This document shows, piece by piece, positions 43,913 to 54,599 of a stretch of DNA of 64,000 nt. Position 1 is the stretch's first letter; each line of letters opens with the position of its first letter. The position numbers and the translations under genes are program-made. The stretch is from the NCBI GenBank assembly GCA_963854835.1, contig OY978525.1, forward strand, positions 93,400,136-93,464,135, written 5' to 3'. A model generated the notes under the pieces. That model had not been told where the DNA came from, searched no databases, and saw only the letters and a list, made by a program, of their open reading frames with translations. Origin of the DNA: Megamerina dolium (taxonomy: Eukaryota; Arthropoda; Insecta; Diptera; Megamerinidae).

Positions 43913-44582
43913 CAGGGCAATTTTTTGGCTACACTGTTTTTGACAGCTCAGCTGTTTTCATGTATCATGTTACTCTCAAACATGTTCAGTTTGGTCTATA
44001 ATTTAACCATGAATCGACTTACAAACGAACAACGCTTGCAGATTATTGAATTTTATTATCAAAAATCATGCTCGGTTAAGAAAGTTACATTACTGTTAAT
44101 GGCGAGCGCTATCGTGCGATGATTACAAACTTTTTTTTCGCCCAAAATGGAAGAGCTGGACTTGGCTGACATGTGGTTTCAACAAGACGGTGCCACATGC
44201 CACACAGCACCCGAAACAATGGCTCAATTTATTTCACGTTAGGGCCACCTAGATCGTGCGATTTAACGCCTTTAGACTATTTTTTGTGGAGTTATATTAA
44301 GGCTAAAGTCTATAGCGACAAAGTCGCAACGGTTGACTCACTGGAAGCCAATATTGAAGAATTTATTCGTGACATACCGGCCGATATGCTAGAGAGAGTA
44401 TGCCAAAATTGGACCCAGCGTATGAAACATTTGAGGCGCAGCCGCGGTCAACATTTACATGAAATCATCTTTAAACATTGAATCATATAGATCGTTCTAT
44501 TGATAAAGATTTCATACATTTCTCTAAATTTTATGTGTTTTCTTTTTTAATCAAATCCATAGGCTCTTAACAAATCACCCTG
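43913..44582 (+). mobile_element. Tc1/mariner-superfamily remnant with terminal repeats
   Basis: Flanked by TA (43911-43912 and 44583-44584). The ends are inverted: CAGGGCAATTTTTT at the left and a CAGGGTGATTTGTT complement at the right. The interior keeps LTNEQRLQIIEFYYQKSCSV (helix-turn-helix start), MWFQQDGATCHTA (second catalytic aspartate) and PPRSCDLTPLDYFLW (third), then a C-terminus RRSRGQHLHEIIFKH. Large internal deletions and a stop between the second and third catalytic blocks. Nonautonomous. Confidence 0.8.
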
Positions 44583-44783
44583 TACATGCTATTTTGTGAG
44601 CTTACAAAAAATTATACGTAAGCAAAACAAAAAATTGGTGCGATTGGTGGTGAAGCGGCATCAAGTTCAAAAAGTTGTAGAAAAACGGATAAATAATTCT
44701 ACTGTAGTGCTGAAATAAATGTTTGACCGTCGCCGATTTATTTTCCTATCCAACATTTTTCCAGAATATACTTACCGCATATA

Positions 44784-46086
44784 CACGGTGTCCAATAAGT
44801 TTTAATAAATATGTTTTCCGTTAATTTTAAATAACAGAAAGTAGGCGTATGTTTTTATTTTGACATATATGAAATCCCGTTAGATTTCTGAGCAGCGTGT
44901 CATAGAATTCATTTCATTTCAGCTGTAGTTGAGTTAAATAAAAACGATGAAGAACGTGCGCGAAGTAATTATTAATCAATTTTCGCGAGGCATAAAGCCA
45001 TATGCAATTTTCAAATCATTGAAACAAGGTGGAATCAAGTGCGATTTTGTTTATAAGACCATAAAACGATTTAAGGAAACTGGGTCTACTGAAAATCGAC
45101 CGAAAAGTGGCCGTCCACGCACTGCCCGGACGAAGAGCAATATCAAAATTGTAAGAGAGCAAATTCGACGAAAAAGGTGCCGCTCCGTGAGAAAAATCGC
45201 TGCCTCTTTAAAAATAAGCAAGTCATCTGCTCATTTGCTTTTAAAAAAGATGTTGGACTTAAGCCATACAAAAAAAAAAAATTCACGGCGTTTCCATTTC
45301 TTCGAAGGACAAGAGAGCTGAAAGAGTCAGCAGTATTCAGGCTTGGCACGGTGGCGACGAGTTCGTATTTTCTGATGAAAAACTTTTCGTGTTGCAGCAA
45401 TCGCATAATGCACAGAACGACCGAGTATGGGCTGTTTCATTGGAGGATGTTCCTGAATCAGAATTATTTGTCCCCAGATATCAGAGTGCTCTCTCGATCA
45501 TGGTTTGGGGCGGATTTTGCAAGAGGGGTAAATTGCCGCTTGTTTTTATTGAAAAAGGGGTCAAAGTAAATGCTGTGTACTACAAAGAGCACGTTTTGAA
45601 GTCAGTAGTCCTCCCTGCTTGCAAACACTTGTTTGGTGACGACTACTATTGTTTTCAACAAGACGGAGCGCCATCACATACTGCAAAAATTTGTCAAGAC
45701 TGGTGCGAAGAGAATTTGGCTGATTTTTTGAGGAAGGATGAGTGGCCACCAAGCAGCCCTGATCATAATCCTATGGATTCCTTCGCATGGGGATATATAA
45801 CAGCAAAGCTCAACGACTATAAAATAAGAAATTTGGGGCAGCTACGTAAAACTTTACAAAAGATATGGGAGGAAATGCCCATGAATCATGTACGTGCCGC
45901 ATGCGACTCTTTTGAAAAGAGATTGGGCTTAGTAAAAAAAGCAAAGGGGGGCGTAATAAATAAAAACCTTTTATAATTTTTCAAAATGTATAAGACAACT
46001 CATTTGAATAAAATTTTTCCATTCATTTTGTCAACTTGCCTTAATATAGCGAAAAACATTTTTATTAAAACTTATTGGACACCGTG
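44784..46086 (+). mobile_element. maT-type (DD37D) Tc1/mariner transposon
   Basis: 1303 bp flanked by TA (44782-44783, 46087-46088) with perfect 26-bp inverted ends beginning CACGGTGTCCAATAAGTTTT. It contains a transposase gene that is nearly complete but frameshifted (see next entry). The perfect ends suggest a fairly recent copy. Confidence 0.88.
44947..45976 (+). pseudogene. maT-type transposase, frameshifted
   Basis: The first frame (44947-45321, MKNVREVIINQF) has the paired-type DNA-binding region with GSTENRPKSGRPRT (a GRPR-like hook). Near 45250-45330 the frame breaks close to a run of ten A, and the protein resumes in another frame at about 45340. Catalytic blocks are EFVFSDEKLF (first D), CFQQDGAPSHTA (second) and SSPDHNPMDSFAW (third), with 37 residues between the second and third aspartates, the DD37D spacing of maT elements. 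The C-terminus ends KKAKGGVINKNLL at 45976. One or two small indels appear to be the only damage. Confidence 0.82.
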
Positions 46087-46088
46087 TA

Positions 46089-46742
46089 CATATTACCTCT
46101 TCGGGTAGCTAAGGAAAATGAAACGTTTTTATAAAATTCACTCTCACCGCACCCAGGTTAGCGAAAGAGGTAAAGTATATTTCTAACCACTATTCGTTTT
46201 CGTTATTCAACATATCTCTCGAACAATTTTGTCCCCTATCTCCGCCTAAAAACAACTGCAAATCAACAAGTAACCCCATCGTTGCAAAGGAATCGATTCC
46301 AGAGCGGTGTAATGTAGGACTGACCCATTCATATTTTCTCTTCAACATTTCACGGAAACATACTTACATCTTACCCAAATTGCCTTCTGCAAAATTGAAA
46401 TGTTTAAAAGAAATTTAATTCCACCATTTTAAATCACGGTTGCCCGGCCGGCAGAGCTCTTATCACAACATTACGTTTTTTGTAACGCAATAAACACTGC
46501 AGTTTAAAAAGCACATTTAAATCCATCTGCTACACTGGCACTATCATATTGGGAGAAAAGAAGAAACTGTCGTGAATTTTTGCAGTGATGGACGTCGGAT
46601 AACTAGTCGGATACTAGTCTCTGGAAGAACCATCAAGTGCTAGATGATTATCCAAGTGATTTTCCTACACGATCCTTTGTTGTGATGGCCAAACGAATTA
46701 GATTATAGAAGTGATTCTAAAGTATGCCCTTATTAAACTATT
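46089..46742. other. Non-coding stretch between two transposons
   Basis: No feature recognised. Confidence 0.4.
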
Positions 46743-47917
46743 GCCCCTATTGCGGTTCACAACTTTTGTAACAGTTTGGTCGCCGTCGAGAAATTCATAT
46801 TGCCGTTCTCAACTCGACTGGCGGCTGATTTTTTTGATTGTGTTCATTATTTTTGTGGTATTGCCGTTTGCAACTCTGTTTCAGTTTGGTCGACAAGCAC
46901 GTTAAATATACACCACTGCTCATAAGCAGTTGTGTTTGCATCAGTTGCAGTTTACTTTAAACTAATAAAGCCAAAAATAATGGAGAGATCGTAAGTAATA
47001 ATTAGCTTGGCTTCATATTGTAATTTCTCAACATTTTATACATTTTCAGAAGTTTAAAAATTACAACCAAAGCTCAATTTGAGAGGCTTGTTCAACTAAT
47101 GGTCCAGAATCCAAGCTAACAAAGTAGACGTGAATCTAAGAAAATAAGATTTTTTTTTAAATAATTAAAGTTATCTTCCATTTCCATTTAGACTGAAATG
47201 AATTTAAAAAATAAATAAGAGATAAATTTATTGAGCTTGGAAAGAACGCATTATATTATTTCTGATACTCCTTGCAGCGTCTGTTTCGTCTCCAATACAT
47301 CTAATACTTCTTTTAAAACAAGTGACATTGTAGATTGAGCCACTCCTATATTGAAGTCATTGCCGCTGCTCTTCTGGTAGCTTCCATCAGCGAAAAATCT
47401 AAGAGCAGCACACAATTTCAATATTGGTGGTATAGATACGACACGCACAGATTTCTTGAAATGGTGTTTTACGTCATCTAGCAAAAAGCAAAATGCCTCT
47501 TTGCTCAGTCGAAAATAGCTAATAAATCTATAAAAAAATTTATTATTTGCTTTTATTTATTTTGAACAATATTTATACTTTTCGCTAGGTAGTTCAAGAG
47601 GGTTAGAGTCATCACGAATTTTTCTCCGTAAGCGTAGCAAATCAATTTTCGCGTCTTCGTTTTCATCTTCATAAAACAAATCTACACTAATATCCATTTT
47701 AAATAATTTTCACAGCAAAACACAATTGTATATTTCCTTAATTTTTACTTAATCGACCGCTTTTCTGTCATAGGTGATATTTTAAGCTGGTAACGCCATA
47801 ACAATTTCAACCGAAAACAGTGGTGTACCACAATACCAAAAAATAGTTTGGTCTTGTTGAAGTCGGGTCGACTCTAAGACGACCAAACTGGGTTGAGTGG
47901 TGAACAGCAATAGGGGC
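46743..47917 (-). mobile_element. PIF/Harbinger deletion derivative
   Basis: The ends are inverted: GCCCCTATTGCGGTTCACAA at the left and the near-complement (GCCCCTATTGCTGTTCACCA) at the right, each followed by an AGTTTGGTCG block. Inside, the - strand holds the N-terminal third of a Harbinger transposase. About 1.2 kb in all; the catalytic part is gone. A 3-bp target duplication could not be confirmed. Confidence 0.75.
47251..47698 (-). pseudogene. PIF/Harbinger transposase, N-terminal part only
   Basis: ATG at 47698 starts MDISVDLFYEDENEDAKIDL with LRLRRKIRDDSN; a donor-like GTATAA (about 47580) and acceptor TTTTTATAG (about 47530) allow splicing to ISYFRLSKEAFCFLLDDV. The next frame has LKLCAALRFFADGSYQ and NIGVAQSTMSLVLKEV, the helix-turn-helix region of HARBI1-type proteins, then stops at 47251. 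No DDE residues remain. Confidence 0.72.
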
Positions 47918-49006
47918 ATATATTTCTCGAAAATATCCAATTATAAAATAATATTGCCATTGATTGTTTATTTTTTATTTAATGTTTATTACATAGTTTA
48001 CATAAAATTTTCATAATTATTACCATTATTGAATCAAGCACGATAAATAAGAAACAAATGACTACACAATAACAAATATAGCGATTCACACACAGAGAGC
48101 AAAGTATTCACCGCCATATACCATATCATTTTATTGTTATCATTATGTGATTTGAATCATGTTTATCATGAGTACGTATGTATATACAAATTTATTATTA
48201 GTTTACAAAAATTAATATATGCATTTGTGGTTTGTAATCGAATTTCCAAACATTTGATAATAATCATGTAATGTATTTACATTACAGAAACAGTTTGTTC
48301 CTTGATTTTGTTTTTAAGTATTGTGGTATTAATAACACCTAAGTGCTAAAACAATATTTCTTTTGATCAAGAGCAAATTCAATGCACCTTGGCATACACA
48401 AATTACGCATATGACGCTTTACTGGTTTCCCAATAAAAATAGCTGCATGAAAAATCCTCCAAAAATAAGTTAACATTATAACAACGCATGGAAGATGAAA
48501 AAAGAAGATGCAATTGGTTAAAGCAACGAAATTAATTGTAAAAAGTATAAAATAAAATAAAATAAAATTGCAATAATAATAGAGGAATACTTTCTTTTCT
48601 TTTGTATTATTTTACACCAAAATATTTAATTAGAACATTGATATAATTGAAGTAAATTAACGGAGAAAACAAGTGGCGACCTTGGAATGTTGTTGATGCT
48701 GCTATTTAGTAGCTACAAAGTTTAACAAGATGAAAAAAAAAACGCTTACGTTTGGCTTAAAATATAGCATTTACTAAATGTTTGAAAAAAATTCAGTGAT
48801 AATGTTGCTCATTACATCATAGTTAATTTACAAATGTATGATGTGGTCGCCATGATTATAGTGTACAATTCTACATATTACCAGTATTGATGAGGAGAAT
48901 ATGTATGTTGGTGTGACCTGATTGTAAGTAGGATTTATCCTTTTCTGAACTATGATTATACTATTAACCATAAATCTTTAATTTAATACGTGCACTTCTA
49001 CCATGA
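47918..49006. other. Intergenic, 3' of RNASEK
   Basis: A+T-rich. The part next to 49006 is presumably the RNASEK 3' untranslated region. No further gene. Confidence 0.5.
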
Positions 49007-49496
49007 TTAATTTGCAGTCACTCGACTATTAACATAGAACTGTTGTGCTGATAACAATAGTGTGAGAACATAAATACAGGCAGCTATCCAACAATTGTAA
49101 GCATTCTGTAAGAGCAAAACAAAAAAGTATGACACATTCGAAGGTAACATTTTATATATATTTTATGAATAATCATACCTGATTATATGCTGCATTGGCA
49201 GCCGTATAAAATTCTTCAGGACTTGCATATTCCTCACCCAAAGGTAGATCTTCAACTAGTGCAACACTATGCACATAAAAGAATAAACCCATCAACACCT
49301 AAGTGATAAAAAAATATAAAGTAAACTGATTATTCACAACGAAAATACATATGTGCATAGAAAAGCAAATCTCCTAATCGCTGCCTTCAATTAATTTTTT
49401 TTTTCTGTTCTCCATTTACACACTCACCAATTGTACGATACCCCAAACCGAGATGATTAAACCGCAGAGCGACAACTTTGGGCCACAAATTTTCAT
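49007..49496 (-). CDS. RNASEK: Ribonuclease kappa
   Basis: Three exons on the - strand: 49496-49428 (23 codons), 49298-49179 (40 codons), 49105-49007 (32 codons plus TAA), all phase 0, with donors GTGAGT and GTATGA and acceptors TTAG and TTACAG. The 95-residue product starts MKICGPKLSLCGLIISVWGI and ends SRVTAN; this length and start are the family signature. It has two membrane spans (about residues 9-32 and 64-87) with an acidic loop (VEDLPLGEEYASPEEF) between. The family was described first from medfly as an endoribonuclease; in vertebrates it is a V-ATPase-associated membrane protein needed for endocytosis. Nothing is broken. No co-oriented neighbour suggests shared regulation. Confidence 0.95.
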
Positions 49497-50239
49497 TATG
49501 TTATTTGTTTTTTGTTTTATATATGCTATGAAAAACAAATATTTTCGCTGGTTAACTTCACCGATGAAAATTTCAAGACCACACAAACTCCTGATGAAAA
49601 AATTTCACTCTGAAAAATGTCAGTCAGGTGAAGATCATGTGACAGCTGTTTTCATGCCAAATGCAATGAAGTTGGTTGTACTTCTCATATCATATGTGGA
49701 TTGTATGTAAATTTAATTCACGGATGTTTATATCGCATTATATTGCAAATGGTTGGAATTTTTTAAATATCGTAGTGTATAAGAATATTCTGATAACAAC
49801 GCGATATAGCAAACAAAAAAAATTTTGAAATGAAGCAAAAAAAAATTGATACAGATTGACTAATATTTCTTATATTTTACTATCAATATATCGCGCCTTT
49901 AATAATCTGAAGAATTAATTCAAAATTGGGAAAACGCAATCAAAGTTTTATTTATTAATTTATATTATTTGTTAAAAGAGATTCAGAGTTATTCATCTCC
50001 GCTAATTTTGTCAGTTGACTGAAGTTAATCTCTTCACTAAGTTTCTTCATTTTATGATAAAATCTGCAAAATTAAAGATTTTGAATTACATGTCTTTATT
50101 ATGAGATATGCGATATGTTCTTTTATTTTTTTGTCACAATTCAAAATCAAATTTTTGCTGTAATGTATATATATCATGTGCTCTGCTCAAGTAAATTGAT
50201 GCTAGTTCGTTTTGTCAGCAAACAATTTAAAACGAATAT

Positions 50240-50275
<36 letters not shown>

Positions 50276-51105
50276 TAAGTTTCAAAACTGTACATAAAGA
50301 ATACATTCTTATACAGTACATTGCTATTTACACCAGCATCAGAGTCTTGTCATCTGGCGCTGTCGATACGTACGACGGCACGTCACGCACGTTATGGGTT
50401 GCCTTGCCTGGCATCGATAGTGGTAGACAGGAAGTACGATGATATTCAGGCTTCGTTCAATTCTTTCCCTCTCATCTGTTTATCTCATTATCCCACATTT
50501 GCAATTTGCGTTAATTGAGACCAAAGAAAGAAGCCAAGAAAAGTGCTGTGAATTATTAATTGATGGTATTTAATTGTATTTTTTTATGAAATAAAATAAG
50601 TAAAAGTGCTTGAAAATCAGTAAAGAATGTTTATAAAATATATTTTGAATAAATTACACATTTATTATTTAAACGTTTGTTATTGAAATATACGTATTTT
50701 TATTTTCTATTTACACGTTTACACGTTTAAGTTGAATTAATACACTGTATGTATATACGTTTATACGTTTAAGTTAAATTAGTACACTGTCAGTATATCT
50801 ATAAAAAATTGTTCGAATTTGGATTTATTAAATAAGAATGAAAACGGCGCGGAATGGCACGATCTCGCTGGAAAAATCTTCAAGGACCGAATGTAAATAT
50901 GATAACATCGGTCAATCATAACGGGAACCGCGAAAACCCAAAAACATAAAAGGGGAATTTATGTGGAGAGTTGGGTTGCCATATGGTAAGTATGCAAGGT
51001 AAGGTAAAAAAAAAATGGTATCATTAATTCATAAAAAAATTTTTTATGAATTTTTTTTTTTATCATTAATTCATTTTACAAATACTATGTCATTATTTTT
51101 ACTTC
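49497..51105. other. Upstream of RNASEK; promoter region and unassigned DNA
   Basis: 49497-49720 should hold the RNASEK 5' leader and promoter; on the - strand ACAGCTGTCACATG (49634-49647) is an E-box-like pair. A TTA repeat is at 50237-50275. About 50320-50430 is more CG-rich and contains TATCGAT on the - strand, a DRE-like motif. Near 50713-50800 a segment of about 43 bp with ACGTTTAAGTT and ACACTGT is duplicated in tandem. No coding exon supported. Confidence 0.4.
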
Positions 51106-51780
51106 CTTCTTTCAGGGACTGACCATATGGCTTGTCTAAAGGGATTTAGACATCGCGGCCCGCATGCACTCGTGCATTAATTGAGTGCATCTCGTAGACG
51201 GGACAGTGAACCGATCGCGTCCTCGATCGCTCGAGCTGTCCTCCGACGGACATCGGGAGTCGGTCGTTGTCTCGGCTGGGAACATCTCGGGGTGGAAGCT
51301 ACATGTGGTTGCTCGACGCGACGAGAGCGCGGAGGGTTTCGCTGCAATCCGTGGCGGAGATCCTCAGGTCTGCGCCGATGCCGGGGTTCAGGACGATGCC
51401 TCGTGCGTCCGCCTTCAGGTTGTCCACGTGGCGCACGTCGTCGACGCTGTTGGGTGGTGCGGCGATTCGGCGGCCCATGCCCAGTAGGGGACCGGACCGG
51501 ATGGAGGAGCGTGTGATGCGCCAATCTGCATTTTTTGTATGAGTTTGGCGAATCACACGATCCGCTCCCGTGCGACCGAGCCAGGCAGTTGCGGCAGTAT
51601 CGATGCGCGCGCACCACATCCTCCCTCTGGCTTGTGTTCATCGCCAAAAACCCGCGGCAATACCGCAGAGCGTGGAGCCGATGACATAGTTGGCACCGAT
51701 GATGATCGCTATGGGCGGAACTGGAAAGATAAAATTTGAAAACGGAAAGCTTAAGGGCTTGAGCCAAAGTCTGATAGCGA
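51106..51780 (-). mobile_element. GC-rich orphan zinc-knuckle (BEL/Pao gag-like) segment
   Basis: About 51150-51720 is much more G+C-rich than anything around it. On the - strand (51767 down) a frame reads CQLCHRLHALRYC, CRNCLARSHGSGSC and KKCRLAHHTLLHP, the double zinc-knuckle block of BEL/Pao gag. Beyond about residue 90 the frame becomes arginine-rich and looks frameshifted. It lies just past the 3' end of the BEL/Pao element and is not the same copy, since that element has its own zinc knuckles at 54.5 kb. Confidence 0.55.
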
Positions 51781-51812
51781 AGAAAAGAGATTTTTTTTTT
51801 GATATTATGATT

Positions 51813-52178
51813 TTACGCGAGCGGCAAAATACATAATTTTACTATGGGCCGCTTGAGAACGGCTGATTTTGTCCGAATATCTGCGACACGGATGTGGCCG
51901 TCAGATCCTCGATACAAATGAGTGACGCGCCCGAGACTCCATTCGTTGGGGGGCAGCAGCTCATCCTTGATGACCACCAGTTGACCTACTTCCAGCTCCT
52001 TTTGAGGGTGTTGCCATTTGTAGCGTTTGTGCAGATCTTGTAGGTACTCAGTTTTCCATCTGCGGCTGAACTGGTGGTGAAGCGCCTTGAGTTTTTCCCA
52101 TCGGTTTATCAGGGATATATTTTCCGAGTTCGCGAAAGGTACCGACAAGGTACACCGTTCAGGCGGCAGAGCTGCCAT
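51813..52178 (-). pseudogene. BEL/Pao integrase C-terminal domain
   Basis: 121 codons. RRWKTEYLQDLHKRYKW, ELEVGQLVVIKDELLPPNEW, LGRVTHLYRGSDGHIRVADI and LKRPIVKLCIL match the conserved C-terminal (DUF5641) part of BEL/Pao integrases. The catalytic core that should precede it is absent. Confidence 0.8.
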
Positions 52179-52731
52179 AATCTGTGATCAAACCTTTTGT
52201 TTGTGGATGGTACAAACTTTGCATAGAAATATTTTTTTTGCATAGAAATATGCATTTCCTTATTTGGGGCTTAAGACGAGGAATATAGAATTCTTGTCGA
52301 GCCATTCGGAACATGAGCCTTTGTTCTGCGTGTAGGAGCAGTGTATGGAGAAACTCGAGGTACAAAACGCAAAATCGGGATTTTTCAGGAAGAATTATGG
52401 GGTGGCGCTCACTATAACTAAGACCAGAATGAGCTAATCGACCATTTACTCTCATGAGATTTTCCTTGTCGAGAAAAGGATTTAAAGTCAGCAAAGAGCT
52501 TTTATTGCTGACTGCGGTTGAGCTGAGAAGAGCCTTCAGCTCTTTGGGAAAATATTGCCATTGGGCTAACGAGATTAGCCGGCTTTTTGCGAAACGAATT
52601 TCGTCCTGCGAGAGTGAGGAATTCGAAATTGGAGAAGATTTTCGCAATTTAGAGAGTCCGTTATGGACAAAACGGAAGACGTAGTGCCCTTGAAAATGAT
52701 GAGAACCGATCGAGAATGTCGGTATGGTCAT
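52159..52731 (-). pseudogene. BEL/Pao segment ahead of integrase, with zinc-binding region
   Basis: 190 codons overlapping the flanking frames. FLDKENLMRVNGRLAHSGLS and HPIILPEKSRF precede LLHAEQRLMFRMARQEFYI, then LKPQIRKCIFLCKK, the H2C2 zinc-binding region of BEL/Pao integrase. It then jumps to LYHPQTKGLI and a short end, marking the deletion of the DDE core. Confidence 0.78.
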
Positions 52732-53644
52732 CTAACGTGAGAAGAACCTCTACTTTCCTTTGCTCGGGGGGCAAAGTACTGGAAAGTGTTGGTTTTGGCC
52801 AGGCTTCTTCGGGGTGATGAAGCCATGCAGGGCCATTCCACCAAAGAGTATTGGACACAAGATCTTGGGGCTTGCATCCGCGTGTACCCAAATCAGCTGG
52901 ATTTTCGCTGCTGATGACATGGCGCCAGATAGCATTTCCAACGTTTTGGAGTATCTGGGCTGTACGATTAGCGACGTACGTTTTCCATGTGTGAGGTGGT
53001 TTTTCCAGCCATGCGAGAACGATTTGAGAGTCGGACCAGAAAAATATGTCTGAGAATTCGACATCTAAAGTTTCTTTAACTGACTTGGCTAGATGCGAAA
53101 GTAAAACGGCGCCACACAATTCCAAACGTGGTAAGCTGACCGTCTGCAGAGGTGCAACTTTTCCTTTAGCCACCAGTAAATGACAGGATATTTGATTATT
53201 CATGTCCATTGATCGTATGTACAGGGCTGCACAATACGCTTTCTCTGAAGCGTCACAAAATCCATGAAGCTGGATTCGCTTCTTGGGAGAGAATTGTACC
53301 CATCGAGGGATTTCGATGAGACCAATGGACGAAATGTTCTCCAGAAATACATTCCATTTGATGAGCGATCTGGGTTTCACGCATTCATCCCAGTCGGTGC
53401 CTTCTAACCAGAGCTCTTGGAGAAGCAGCTTGGCTTGAGTCATGATGGGCGAGAGCCATCCTGCCGGGTCAAAAAGTTTCGCAACGGCAGATAAAATTTG
53501 ACGCTTGGTAGCAGCGGATGTTGTTTCGATGGGCGATACTGAGTACGAGAATGTGTCAGTCAATGCATTCCATCGTATTCCAAGGGTTTTTGTGGCACTG
53601 GCACTTTCAAATTTTAGAAAATCAGAATCGAGAAGTTCTTCCAC
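52661..53644 (-). pseudogene. BEL/Pao A17/RNase H region
   Basis: 327 codons. [55 protein letters not shown] (RNase H-like), [12 protein letters not shown] and [13 protein letters not shown] are the standard order downstream of a BEL/Pao reverse transcriptase. The RT palm that should come first is missing. It begins [20 protein letters not shown]. Confidence 0.85.
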
Positions 53645-53654
53645 AGATATTATG

Positions 53655-54599
53655 GCGGATTCCGGTTAGGAGGATTTGAGGAATCAAATCACTACCTATG
53701 ACCATGTCAATTTGCGCCTACACGAAGCAATTCGGGTCAGCCAAATCTAACATTTCGAATTGCTGCCAATCGAGCTTAGAAATTTTAAATGTGGGTAGAA
53801 ATTTGGTCAATTGTGAGAGTACAATTGCCCGTGTCTGTAACTTTTTATTAGCCTTTGGGGCGACTCACGTAACGGTACAAGTCTGGTTAGAGTTTTGGAT
53901 GGTTTTGCCACCCATTCCAGAAATTTCGACGTGAGTTGCTTGCGAAGGAAGCCTCAGCCGATTTTGTACCTTGGTAGAGATGAATGTTCGTTGAGAACCT
54001 TGGTCGATGAGTGCTCGAACCTTGTGAAGTTCTCCAAGATGCTCTATAGAGACAAGAGCTGTGGGCAAAAGAGTTCTTTCTTCATTTGAGGTGAACAATG
54101 CTTGCACCTTTGAAGAAGATTTGGAGCATGATGAGCAGGGTTGCTCATCTTTGGATGATCGGTCCTGAGATCTCCGGCTTCTCGAGTTTCTTGAGGGGGT
54201 TATTGTCTGCTGTGTGCTCTTTTTCTTATTATGCGGCTGAAGCGTGGAGGTTTGCGCCAAAACCATGGTGTTCCTACTGGGAATATTGCCTGCGGGTATG
54301 TGAAGCATCGTGTGATGCCTTCGCTGACATTGCAAACAGGAATGTTTGCTCTTGCAGTCCCGCTTATGGTGAGTGAAGGCCAAACAGTTCTCACAGAGAT
54401 TGTGTTCTCGAACTAGCCTCACTCTATCACGAACAACTAACTTTTTAAACCGCTCACAGGATTTAAGCGAATGTGCGGCTTCGCAGATTGGACAAGAGAA
54501 TGTCCGATTGCGTTCTGCAAAAAAGTTTTGGGTTTTGTTCTGGGATCTGTTTTGTGGAAATCCTGATTTATTTGGCTTGACGCTGTTGAGCCTCTCCAC
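53655..54599 (-). pseudogene. BEL/Pao zinc knuckles and aspartic protease
   Basis: The open frame (54599-53865) has CPICEAAHSLKSC, CENCLAFTHHKRDC, CLQCQRRHHTMLH (three knuckle-like blocks), a serine/glutamine-rich spacer, then VRALIDQGSQRTFISTKV, the protease active-site block. The protease continues past two in-frame stops to IDMVIGSDLIPQIL at about 53685, where the deletion of the reverse transcriptase begins. Confidence 0.8.

Noticed and set aside
51181..51516. Several + strand frames of 90-110 codons in the GC-rich island
   Set aside because: GC-rich DNA produces chance frames; only the - strand frame shows zinc-knuckle motifs.
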